From positions 1-8,412 of the forward strand of contig JASHTQ010000443.1 of assembly GCA_030040475.1 (NCBI GenBank): DNA of 8,412 bases. Direction: 5' to 3'. Every line of letters begins with the position of its first letter. Positions within the stretch are counted from its first letter, which is position 1. The translations under genes and the position numbers were made by a program. Below are positions 1-5,277 of this stretch, one piece after another. The notes under the pieces are model-generated. The model did not search any database. It had not been told where the DNA came from and was given only the letters and a program-made list of their open reading frames with translations. Source of the stretch: Streptosporangiaceae bacterium. GTDB taxonomy: Bacteria > Actinomycetota > Actinomycetes > Streptosporangiales > Streptosporangiaceae.

Positions 1-281
1 GCCGCGTGGCTGACGCTCGTCCGCGCGATGCCGAGGTTCTGCACGACGACGGACCCGCCGTACCCGGCGGCGCCGTAGGCGAGCAGCTTCGGGGTGAACG
101 TGCCGCGGAGCCGGGGACGGGCGACCGCGAGCAGGATCGCGGCGGCCAGGCCGAAGCGGGTGACGGTAAGCCAGCCGGGCGCCAGCCAGGGCAGGGCGAG
201 CTTGGACAGCGGCACGGTCGTGCCCCACAGCAGGCCCGCGGCGGTGAGCGCGGCGACGGCGTGACGGCGGTTGGTGCTCAT
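1..281 (-). CDS. EamA/DMT-family membrane transporter, N-terminal part (3' end outside window)
   Basis: Integral membrane transporter of the drug/metabolite (EamA, RhtA-like) superfamily, whose members often export amino acids or metabolites. The visible 93 residues begin MSTNRRHAVAALTAAGLLWG. They hold one hydrophobic helix at about residues 8-30 with the family-typical GLLWGTTVPLSK motif, a second at about 37-54 containing TRFGLAAAILL, and the start of a third at about 66-82. The segment ending in IARTSVSHA matches the usual TM3/TM4 junction of EamA repeats. The ATG at 281 is the only in-frame start, because the ATG at 289 lies in another frame. The gene is divergent from the Lrp/AsnC regulator at 353, with a 71-bp shared promoter region. 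Regulator-plus-exporter pairs of this kind are common, so an amino acid or related amine is a reasonable substrate guess, but the sequence does not prove it. Confidence 0.8.
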   Translation of the reverse strand, partial: MSTNRRHAVAALTAAGLLWGTTVPLSKLALPWLAPGWLTVTRFGLAAAILLAVARPRLRGTFTPKLLAYGAAGYGGSVVVQNLGIARTSVSHA

Positions 282-331
282 GCGCCCATGATCGATGACG
301 CCCTACGTAAAATTCGCCAGTTGAGCGCTAT

Positions 332-350
332 GACGAGATAATATTTTGTC
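332..350. promoter_or_regulatory. Palindromic Lrp/AsnC-type operator overlapping a likely -10 box
   Basis: The 19-bp element GACGAGATAATATTTTGTC is an imperfect palindrome with 7 of 9 pairs matching around a central A. It has GAC/GTC ends and an AT-rich core, as in known Lrp-family sites. It stands out in a GC-rich background and lies between the divergent transporter and regulator genes. The GATAAT at 337-342 looks like a -10 element, and its expected transcript start falls at or just before the ATG at 353. Binding here would block the regulator's own promoter, so autoregulation is inferred. Regulation of the transporter is possible. Confidence 0.6.
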
Positions 351-352
351 TT

Positions 353-874
353 ATGGCGGTTGAGCTTGACGAAGTTGACGTAGAACTGCTCACTGCGCTG
401 CAGGAGGACGCGGACAGGACCAACGTCGAGTTGGCCCGGCTGACCGGACTGTCCCCGGCGGCCACGCTGCACCGGGTCCGCCGACTGAAGGAGTCGGGCG
501 TGATCAGGATCATCAGCGCCCAGCTCGACCCTGCCGCCGCGGGCTTCCCGCTGCAGGTGTACGTCACGGCGACGCTGGCCAGGCACGATCCGCGCTCGGC
601 GCGGATATTCGATGACGAGATCCGGGCGCTGCCGCAGATCATCGCCGCGGACAACGTGGCGGGCGAGACCGACTACCTGCTCAGCGTCGTCGCGCGTGAC
701 GTAAGCGAGCTGCAGGAGGTCCTCGCCAGCCTGGCCATCAGGGGCGGCTCGCGGCTGGTGACGTACCTGCGGCTTGCCGAGGTCAAGCCGCCGTCGCGGC
801 TGCCGCTGATGGCGAACACGCCGGACGCGGAGCGACCCCCGCGCCGCCGCCGCCCGGCCCGCACGAGGCGCTGA
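353..874 (+). CDS. Lrp/AsnC-family transcriptional regulator
   Basis: DNA-binding regulator of the Lrp/AsnC (feast/famine) family, which binds DNA as dimers or octamers and senses amino acids or related small molecules. The N-terminal winged helix-turn-helix covers about residues 4-55, with ELARLTGLSPAATLHRVRRL as the recognition unit. The RAM ligand-binding/oligomerisation domain covers about 66-146 and includes the conserved GETDYLL at 104-110. The family core is about 145-150 residues. This protein has an extra tail (147-173) containing nine arginines, including RRRR at 164-167, which might add nonspecific DNA affinity. No Shine-Dalgarno sequence precedes the ATG, and a -10-like box ends about 10 nt upstream, so a leaderless mRNA is likely. 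The gene is divergent from a DMT transporter that it probably controls. The effector is unknown. Confidence 0.9.
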   Translation: MAVELDEVDVELLTALQEDADRTNVELARLTGLSPAATLHRVRRLKESGVIRIISAQLDPAAAGFPLQVYVTATLARHDPRSARIFDDEIRALPQIIAADNVAGETDYLLSVVARDVSELQEVLASLAIRGGSRLVTYLRLAEVKPPSRLPLMANTPDAERPPRRRRPARTRR

Positions 875-894
875 TCCCGACGACACGATGCCCC

Positions 895-910
895 GGGCAG
901 GTAGCTGCCC
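895..910 (+). terminator. Hairpin after the Lrp/AsnC gene, possible terminator
   Basis: GGGCAG-GTAG-CTGCCC forms a perfect 6-bp stem with a 4-nt loop, starting 20 nt after the regulator's stop codon. It is flanked by CCCGGG palindromes on both sides (892-897 and 915-920). No T-tract follows, which is common for actinobacterial terminators. Function is inferred from position and structure only. Confidence 0.45.
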
Positions 911-1001
911 TCAGCCCGGGCCGACCATGTACCTCGGGATGGTAACGTCAGTCACCTGCGGCACTCCAGCCCCTGGCGGGACACGGACGGGCTAGCCGAT
1001 C

Positions 1002-1054
1002 GGGGTGCGTGGGTCACAACCCCCGCCTATCGGGGCCTGGGGGACACGCACCCC
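1002..1054. other. Strong structured element in the convergent spacer (bidirectional terminator or small RNA)
   Basis: Arms GGGGTGCGTG (1002-1011) and CACGCACCCC (1045-1054) are perfectly complementary over 10 bp. They enclose a second hairpin, CCCCG (1021-1025) with CGGGG (1031-1035) around a CCTAT loop. An alternative inner pairing is GGGT (1011-1014) with ACCC (1019-1022). The element lies 66 bp beyond the stop of the minus-strand YczE gene and 127 bp beyond the stop of the Lrp gene. It can fold from either strand. A bidirectional terminator is the simplest reading and a small structured RNA is the alternative. The rest of the 246-bp spacer (875-1120) shows no convincing gene. Confidence 0.45.
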
Positions 1055-1120
1055 ATCTCTTCGCCGGTGGCGCGGGGACGGTGGCACAAAGTGGCCGCCG
1101 GAGTTCCTGGATTCGGCACG

Positions 1121-1759
1121 CTACGAGACTGCCGGTGGGTCCAGCGAGTCGCGTCGATCGTTGTCCGCCACGGCCGGCCGCTTCCGGCTGAAGAGCGGGA
1201 CGAAGATGTGGGCAAGCGGGCCGATGCAGGCGGCGTAGATCACGGTGCCGATGCCGACGTTGCCGCCGAGCAGCCAGCCGGCAAGCAGGACGGTGGCCTC
1301 GATGCCGGTGCGGACGACTCGAATCGAGTGGCCGCGCGCTGCCAGGCCGGTCATCAGGCCGTCGCGCGGGCCGGGGCCGAGGCCGGCGCCGATGTACAGG
1401 CCGGTCGCCACGCCGTTCAGGCCGACTCCGGCCAGCATCACGGCGGCCCGGACAGGGAGCGAGTGCGGCGGCGCGACGGTGGCGAGCACGGCGTCGATCA
1501 CCGCGCCTATCAGCACCACGTTGCACAGGGTGCCGATGCCGGGGCGCTGCCGCAGCGGGATCCACAGCAGCAGGACCAGCGCACCCACGATGATCGCCCA
1601 GGTTCCGGTGGCCAGGCCGAGTCGCCGGGCGAGGCCCTGGTGCAGGACATCCCATGGATCGACGCCGAGGCCCGCCAGCAGCAGCATCGAGTCGCTGACC
1701 CCGTACAGGACGAGCCCGGAGAACAACTGGATCAGGCGGCGTGGCATGGCGCCCAGCAT
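1121..1759 (-). CDS. YczE/YitT-like integral membrane protein
   Basis: Polytopic membrane protein resembling the YczE family (DUF6198-type), whose biochemical role is not settled. The 212 residues carry about six hydrophobic segments at roughly 10-30, 53-69, 76-95, 104-124, 150-169 and 172-190. Two related glycine-rich loops follow the first and fourth segments: AGLGVDPWDVLHQGLARRLG at 29-48 and IGAGLGPGPRDGLMTGLAAR at 123-142. The first carries the family-typical GxDPWDVL motif, and the pair suggests an internally duplicated fold. The start is ATG 1759 or the in-frame ATG 1747. A GGAG lies 11 nt upstream of the former, so I keep 1759. In other actinobacteria such genes often neighbour a GntR/MocR-type regulator; none is visible here. 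An inverted repeat directly upstream suggests regulated expression. Family assignment is fairly secure; function is unknown. Confidence 0.82.
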   Translation of the reverse strand: MLGAMPRRLIQLFSGLVLYGVSDSMLLLAGLGVDPWDVLHQGLARRLGLATGTWAIIVGALVLLLWIPLRQRPGIGTLCNVVLIGAVIDAVLATVAPPHSLPVRAAVMLAGVGLNGVATGLYIGAGLGPGPRDGLMTGLAARGHSIRVVRTGIEATVLLAGWLLGGNVGIGTVIYAACIGPLAHIFVPLFSRKRPAVADNDRRDSLDPPAVS

Positions 1760-1764
1760 GCCAA

Positions 1765-1792
1765 AACTGGCTCCATGTCGATAGGGCCAGTT
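1765..1792. promoter_or_regulatory. Inverted repeat upstream of the YczE-like gene, candidate operator
   Basis: AACTGGC (1765-1771) and GCCAGTT (1786-1792) are perfect 7-bp inverted arms with a 14-nt spacer. The half-site centres are 21 bp apart, or two helical turns, as expected for a dimeric regulator. The element ends 5 bp upstream of the ATG at 1759, so a bound protein would block transcription. A shorter overlapping hairpin, GCCA-AAAC-TGGC (1760-1771), is also present. The cognate regulator is not in the window. Confidence 0.4.
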
Positions 1793-1804
1793 GCCGCTCC
1801 ATTG

Positions 1805-1818
1805 GCCTCTTTTGAGGC
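1805..1818. other. Small hairpin GCCTC-TTTT-GAGGC
   Basis: A perfect 5-bp inverted repeat around a TTTT loop lies 45 bp upstream of the YczE-like start, in the otherwise unassigned 1760-1875 stretch. It may be part of the promoter or operator region. No transcript boundary nearby makes it an obvious terminator. Confidence 0.25.
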
Positions 1819-1875
1819 GCCGCCACGCTGGCGAGACGGTGAGCCGGGCGGTGCACCACCGACCGTTCGGGATAA

Positions 1876-2052
1876 ATGAATTTCATGGCGGCGTACGGCG
1901 GGCAAGGCTGCCTGGATGCCCTGCAGGCCCTGATCGACGGCGCCGAGCCGCCCGCTGGCGAGCGCTGGCAGCAGGTCCACCCCGGCTACGTGGCGCGCTT
2001 CGGCCCGGAGGCCGCCGCGATCGGGCCGCCGCCGTCGAGCGCGCGCCGGTAA
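1876..2052 (+). CDS. Possible small hypothetical protein (58 aa, or 55 aa from ATG 1885)
   Basis: A short plus-strand reading frame opens at ATG 1876, immediately after an in-frame TAA, and ends with TAA at 2050-2052. The product starts MNFMAAYGGQGCLDALQALI and continues with an acidic, aromatic stretch including GERWQQVHPGYVARFGPE. That composition reads like real protein rather than the Arg/Ala/Pro-rich shadows nearby, and almost every codon ends in G or C. GGGA at 1869-1872 is too close to ATG 1876 and rather far from ATG 1885. GATAAA at 1871-1876 could instead be a -10 box for a leaderless start at 1885. Its 3' end overlaps the convergent GNAT gene by 67 bp, covering only the GNAT tail beyond the fold. 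I recognise no family. It may be a genuine small protein or the remnant of a larger gene. Confidence 0.35.
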   Translation: MNFMAAYGGQGCLDALQALIDGAEPPAGERWQQVHPGYVARFGPEAAAIGPPPSSARR

Positions 2053-2573
2053 CGGATCTCGACGACGCCGCCGAGGCCGTCGAGCGCGTGGCTGGCGCCG
2101 TCGGGCCGGAACCCGGCGCGCTCATAGAACCTGCGGGCGCGGGCGTTGCGCTCGAGCACCCACAACATGACGTTCGGGAATCCCGCGCGGGAGACCTTCG
2201 CGAGCACGTGATCCATGAGCGCGCGCCCGGTGCCTGTCGACCACCAGGCGGGGTGGACGTAGAGGGCGTAGAGCTCGCCGACCTTGCCCTGCCGGCCCGC
2301 CGGGCTCACCGGGTGCGGCCAGGGCGCGAACACGTCGAGTTCGGGCCCGAAGGACGCGTAGCCGACGATTTCCTGCCCGTCGGCGGCGACGATCATGCGC
2401 TGCCAGGGACGCGTCCGGAACACCTGCCGCACGCGCGCGCCGGCGTCGGGCGCGGTCACCCGGTCGATGATCTCGTGCGCGATGATGCCCTCGTAGGCGG
2501 CCAGCCAGCTGTCCCGCTGCACGCCGGAGATCTCCGCCGCATCGGCCATCGAAGCGGACCGGATCATCACCAC
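1986..2573 (-). CDS. GNAT-family N-acetyltransferase
   Basis: Predicted acetyl-CoA-dependent N-acetyltransferase (GCN5-related fold). The domain spans about residues 3-176 of 195. Motif A is visible as GELYALYVHPAWWSTGTGRA, with the acetyl-CoA pyrophosphate-binding loop at WSTGTGRA. Motif B follows as VMLWVLERNARARRFYERAG, the usual beta-strand/helix with the family-typical NxxARRFYER sequence. The start region is GTG-GTG-ATG at 2573/2570/2567, and any of the three could be used. I give the longest. The gene begins 9 bp after the PucR stop codon on the same strand, so the two are almost certainly cotranscribed and probably translationally coupled. The last 18 residues, rich in Gly/Ala/Pro, extend past the fold. 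The substrate cannot be deduced. Linkage to PucR suggests, but does not show, a purine- or nitrogen-related role. Confidence 0.85.
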   Translation of the reverse strand: MVMIRSASMADAAEISGVQRDSWLAAYEGIIAHEIIDRVTAPDAGARVRQVFRTRPWQRMIVAADGQEIVGYASFGPELDVFAPWPHPVSPAGRQGKVGELYALYVHPAWWSTGTGRALMDHVLAKVSRAGFPNVMLWVLERNARARRFYERAGFRPDGASHALDGLGGVVEIRYRRALDGGGPIAAASGPKRAT

Positions 2574-2582
2574 CCGGACAAG

Positions 2583-4205
2583 CTAGCGAATCCGCAGCGC
2601 GAGGAAGAAATCGACCTGGTCCTCGATGGACGACAGGTCACGCCCGGTGAGCTCCTCGATGCGCCGGATCCGGTACCGGACGGTGTTGACGTGAACGTAC
2701 ATCTTCGCCGCGCACACGTTCCACGATCCGGAGCAGGCGAGGAACTCGCGCAGCGTGGGCAGCAGTTCGGCGCGGTGCCGCTCGTCGTAGGAGAGCAACG
2801 GGCCAAGCAGGCGATCGCGGAACGACCGCAGCACGCTGCCCGGCACGCTGGCGAGCAGCAGCTCGTGCGAGGTCACCTCGTCGCTCGTGACGACCGAGAC
2901 GGCCGAGACTGCTGCCTGCCCGGCCCGCATCGCGGCGAGCCGGCGCGCGCTGCCCGCCTCGTGCAGCGCCCCGGCCAGGGCCGTCACGCCTCCGGCGGGC
3001 GCGCTGACGCCGACGCTGAGCCTGGTGCGGCCGGGATCAGACTCGAAGACCGGCTGCGTGTCACGCAGCCGCGCCGCGAACGCGTGCGCGGCCGGCACCT
3101 CGCCCCGGCCCGTTTCGGCCGGCAGCGGCACCAGCGCGACCGTCTCGTCGCCGAGCGCGGCGACCACCGCGCCGCCCGAGTACGGCACGGCCAGTTCCTC
3201 GGCCAGATCACAGCGCCAGCGCTCGGTGTTCGGGCCCGCCAGCCGGTCCGCGTCGGCGCGCATCGCGACCACGAGGTAGCTGCCGTCGGGCGGCAGCCCG
3301 ACCGTCCGCAGCAGCGGCGCGATCTCGGCCGGGGCGGACCCGCCGCTGGTATCGGATGCCAGCCTCGCGACGATCGCCTCGGCCAGCTTTCGGTCCCCGG
3401 TGCGGCCCGCGTCGAGCCTGGCCCGCTCGAGCGCCACGTCCGCGGCGAGTTCGGCCACCGATTCGCGCAGTTCGTGCGGCCAGTCCCGCTCACGTCCCGG
3501 GCAGGCGAGGAACCAGCTGGTCAGCCTCGGCTCGCCGCCCGCGCCGAACAGCGAGTACTCCCCCTCGCTCGTCCCTGGCGCGTCGCAGACGCCCACGCGC
3601 GTCGAGGCCGGCAGCCTGTCCGCCTTGAGATAGTCGCAGGCCAGCCGTCTGGCCAGCGGCGCAGGCAAGGCCGTCCCCGTCCCGCCGACCACCCGGCCAA
3701 GCCCGGTAAGCAGCCAGCATTCGGCGCCGATCTCCCGGCCCATCAGCCGGAACATCTCGTCGAGTCCGGCCCCCGCGGCGACCGCGGACAGCAGCAGCCT
3801 GCGCCGCCCCAGCACCCTGGTCATGGCGCTGACCCGGTCGCCGCCCAGCTGCCGCGCGACCTCTTCTGTGACGGCCGCGAACGAGGTTTCGGCCGGCACC
3901 GCGAGCAGGGCGATGCCGTGCCTGCCGCACGCCTGGACTACCTCGGCCGGCACCTCGCCGAGAGCCTCTCCCGCACCGAGCACTCCCGCGCCCGCCCTGA
4001 CCAGGGCCCGCACGAACCGATCCGCATCGCCCGGCTCGCGGCACCAGATCAGGCCGGTCAGCACCAGGTCCCCCGGTGTCAGGTAACGGCTCGGGTCCGG
4101 CAGGTCGGTGGTGAACACGTGCCGGATGGCCCGGTCCAGGCCGGCCACGTCGGTGAGCAGCCTGAGGCCCAGGCCCGGCACGTCTAGCAAGTCCCGCACC
4201 CGCAC
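2583..4205 (-). CDS. pucR: PucR-family transcriptional regulator of purine/ureide catabolism
   Basis: Transcription factor related to Bacillus PucR, which controls purine degradation genes. From GTG 4205 the product is 540 residues. The N-terminal PucR domain (about 1-122) begins MRVRDLLDVPGLGLRLLTDV and includes the typical YLTPGDLVLTG segment. A middle GGDEF-like/CdaR-type region covers about 260-400. The C-terminal HTH_30 domain (about 480-540) contains NVCAAKMYVHVNTVRYRIRR and ends at SSIEDQVDFFLALRIR. GTG 4205 is chosen because a strong purine-rich site (AGGGGGT, complement of 4212-4218) lies 6-7 nt upstream. A start at GTG 4253 has no such site and would add a TTA leucine codon, which would make a streptomycete gene depend on the bldA tRNA. 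The gene is divergent from uraD and leads an operon with the GNAT gene. The assignment as a ureide-pathway regulator rests on domain content and position. Confidence 0.9.
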   Translation of the reverse strand: MRVRDLLDVPGLGLRLLTDVAGLDRAIRHVFTTDLPDPSRYLTPGDLVLTGLIWCREPGDADRFVRALVRAGAGVLGAGEALGEVPAEVVQACGRHGIALLAVPAETSFAAVTEEVARQLGGDRVSAMTRVLGRRRLLLSAVAAGAGLDEMFRLMGREIGAECWLLTGLGRVVGGTGTALPAPLARRLACDYLKADRLPASTRVGVCDAPGTSEGEYSLFGAGGEPRLTSWFLACPGRERDWPHELRESVAELAADVALERARLDAGRTGDRKLAEAIVARLASDTSGGSAPAEIAPLLRTVGLPPDGSYLVVAMRADADRLAGPNTERWRCDLAEELAVPYSGGAVVAALGDETVALVPLPAETGRGEVPAAHAFAARLRDTQPVFESDPGRTRLSVGVSAPAGGVTALAGALHEAGSARRLAAMRAGQAAVSAVSVVTSDEVTSHELLLASVPGSVLRSFRDRLLGPLLSYDERHRAELLPTLREFLACSGSWNVCAAKMYVHVNTVRYRIRRIEELTGRDLSSIEDQVDFFLALRIR

Positions 4206-4211
4206 GGAATC

Positions 4212-4218
4212 ACCCCCT
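4212..4218 (-). promoter_or_regulatory. Ribosome binding site deciding the pucR start
   Basis: On the minus strand AGGGGGT lies 6 nt upstream of GTG 4205. It is the strongest Shine-Dalgarno match in the 5' region and favours 4205 over the upstream in-frame GTG codons at 4244 and 4253. Confidence 0.6.
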
Positions 4219-4228
4219 GGCGATAAAC

Positions 4229-4253
4229 CGTCAGTGCGCGTCACGACCGTCAC
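4229..4253. promoter_or_regulatory. Three helically phased CGTCA direct repeats in the pucR-uraD spacer
   Basis: CGTCA occurs at 4229-4233, 4239-4243 and 4248-4252; the last two extend to CGTCAC. The start-to-start spacing is 10 and 9 bp, about one helical turn, so all copies face the same side of the DNA. With the pucR start at 4205 they fall in its leader. Cooperative regulator binding, perhaps by PucR itself, is inferred. Confidence 0.35.
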
Positions 4254-4255
4254 TT

Positions 4256-4296
4256 GCTTAGCGAAAGCTACAAAAGGGCTGGAACCAGGTTACCGG
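4256..4296. promoter_or_regulatory. Divergent pucR/uraD promoter region with GGAACCAGG motif
   Basis: This stretch holds a perfect 4-bp hairpin TAGC-GAAA-GCTA (4259-4270), the perfect palindrome AACCAGGTT (4283-4291) inside GGAACCAGG (4281-4289), and TTACCGG (4290-4296). GGAACCAGG and TTACCGG both recur in the allB upstream region at 6634-6648. The AT-richer stretch at 4264-4275 probably belongs to the promoters. I see no convincing -35/-10 pair on either strand. Confidence 0.4.
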
Positions 4297-4344
4297 TGAT
4301 TCATTCGATGGGCGCCTTCCGAGCCCGCGCCGCAGGCTGATTGG

Positions 4345-4884
4345 ATGGCTGGCATGGCTCGCATCGCTCGCATCGGGGACTCCGGGTCCTCGGGCGCCCA
4401 GGCGTCCTCGCTGGCCGCCTTCAACGCGGCTCCTGCGGAGGCCGCAGAGCGGGACGTGCTCGCCTGCTGCGCTTCTGGAGCGTTCGCGAGGGCGATCACC
4501 GGCGGTCGGCCCTATGCCGACCCGGACGGCCTCCTGGCCGCGGTCGGCACCGCCTTCAAGGCTTTGACCTGGGACGATATCCTCGAGAGCATGGAAGCGC
4601 ACCCGAGAATCGGAGACCGGGCCGAAGGGGCATCCGCCGCCGAGCAGGCCGGGGCCGCCGCGGCGGGCGACGCGGTGCGGCAGGCGCTGTCCGCGGGGAA
4701 TGCCGCTTATGAGAGGCGCTTCGGCCATGTCTTCCTGATCTGCGCGAGCGGCCTTTCCGGCCAGGAGATGCTCGACCAGCTGCAGGCCAGGCTCGGAAAC
4801 GACGACGATGCCGAACGGGCAGTGGTGCGCCGGGAACTCGAGAAGATCACCCGGCTGCGTCTGGCAAAGCTGCTGAGCCTATGA
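4345..4884 (+). CDS. uraD: 2-oxo-4-hydroxy-4-carboxy-5-ureidoimidazoline (OHCU) decarboxylase
   Basis: Cytosolic enzyme that decarboxylates OHCU stereospecifically to S-allantoin, the last step of urate breakdown to allantoin. The 179 residues match the OHCU decarboxylase fold. They show the N-terminal LAAFNAAP helix (23-30), the signature HPRIG at 86-90 with catalytic His86, and a SAAEQ motif at 98-101 (S98, E100, Q101) with the expected active-site Glu. YERRFGHVFLICASG at 122-136 and the C-terminal arginine-rich helix ELEKITRLRLAKLL also fit. About 22 residues precede the usual start of the family, beginning MAGMARIARIGDSG. No later start codon fits, though ATG 4354 is an alternative. The Shine-Dalgarno signal is weak. 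The stop overlaps the uraH start (ATGA), so the two are coupled. It is divergent from pucR, its probable regulator. Confidence 0.93.
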   Translation: MAGMARIARIGDSGSSGAQASSLAAFNAAPAEAAERDVLACCASGAFARAITGGRPYADPDGLLAAVGTAFKALTWDDILESMEAHPRIGDRAEGASAAEQAGAAAAGDAVRQALSAGNAAYERRFGHVFLICASGLSGQEMLDQLQARLGNDDDAERAVVRRELEKITRLRLAKLLSL

Positions 4885-5252
4885 CGGCCGGGCTGGTGAC
4901 GTTCTCCACGCACGTTCTCGACGCGACGACGGGGCGGCCGGCGGCGGGCATTTGGGTGCGGCTCGAACGCCGCCGCGCCGACGGCGGGTGGGCACCGGCC
5001 GCCGAGGGGCGGGCCGACGCCGACGGGCGGCTGCGCCTGCCCGGCGACCTGGAGCCCGGCGTGGAGCCAGACGGCTTGGAGGCCGGCGTGTACCGCGTCA
5101 CGTTCGGCACCGGAGCGTACTTCGAGGCGCGCGGATCGGCGTCCTTCTATCCCGAGGTCGCGGTCACCTTCGCCGCGGCCGTCCCGGGCGAGCACTGCCA
5201 CGTGCCGCTGCTCCTGAGCCCGTTCGCGTACTCCACCTACCGGGGAAGCTAA
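4881..5252 (+). CDS. uraH: 5-hydroxyisourate hydrolase (transthyretin-like protein)
   Basis: Hydrolyses 5-hydroxyisourate, the product of urate oxidase, to OHCU, which UraD then decarboxylates. The product is a 123-residue transthyretin-like protein that normally acts as a homotetramer. Catalytic signatures are all present: His11 in FSTHVLD, an Arg at 50 in DADGRL, His107 in EHCHVPLLLSPFAYSTY, and the diagnostic C-terminal YRGS at 120-123. A slightly expanded loop around 55-69 (GDLEPGVEPDGLEAG) is the only difference from the usual 110-120 residue length. The start ATG overlaps the uraD stop by 4 bp. The gene order uraD-uraH would usually be joined by urate oxidase. Here the next gene is on the opposite strand and unrelated. 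Confidence 0.95.
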   Translation: MTAGLVTFSTHVLDATTGRPAAGIWVRLERRRADGGWAPAAEGRADADGRLRLPGDLEPGVEPDGLEAGVYRVTFGTGAYFEARGSASFYPEVAVTFAAAVPGEHCHVPLLLSPFAYSTYRGS

Positions 5253-5259
5253 CGCCGTA

Positions 5260-5272
5260 GGCCCGCGGGGCC
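5260..5272. terminator. Hairpin after uraH, possible terminator
   Basis: GGCCC-GCG-GGGCC forms a perfect 5-bp GC stem with a 3-nt loop, 7 nt after the uraH stop. No T-tract follows. Together with the tandem repeats beside it, it probably separates the convergent uraH and secreted-protein transcripts. Confidence 0.4.
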
Positions 5273-5277
5273 AGCGC

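Noticed and set aside
1002..1054. Riboswitch or 6C-type actinobacterial RNA
   Set aside because: No gene lies downstream in sense on either strand, so a riboswitch does not fit. The C-runs have only five Cs and there is one such hairpin rather than two, so I do not call a known RNA family.
875..1120. tRNA or small gene in the 246-bp spacer
   Set aside because: No cloverleaf, T-loop signature or protein-like frame was found; only hairpins are supported.
1014..1886. 290-codon minus-strand frame overlapping the YczE-like gene
   Set aside because: Same strand but another frame; Arg/Pro-rich, whereas the 1121-1759 frame shows membrane helices and the DPWDVL motif.
1791..4187. 798-codon open frame on the plus strand
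   Set aside because: It lies antisense to GNAT and pucR, both with clear domains. Its translation is Arg/Gly/Ala/Pro/His-rich without any recognisable motif, as expected for a shadow in GC-rich DNA.
4354..4377. GCTCGCAT direct repeat near the uraD start
   Set aside because: Two short copies inside the first codons (MARIARI) are adequately explained by codon repetition.
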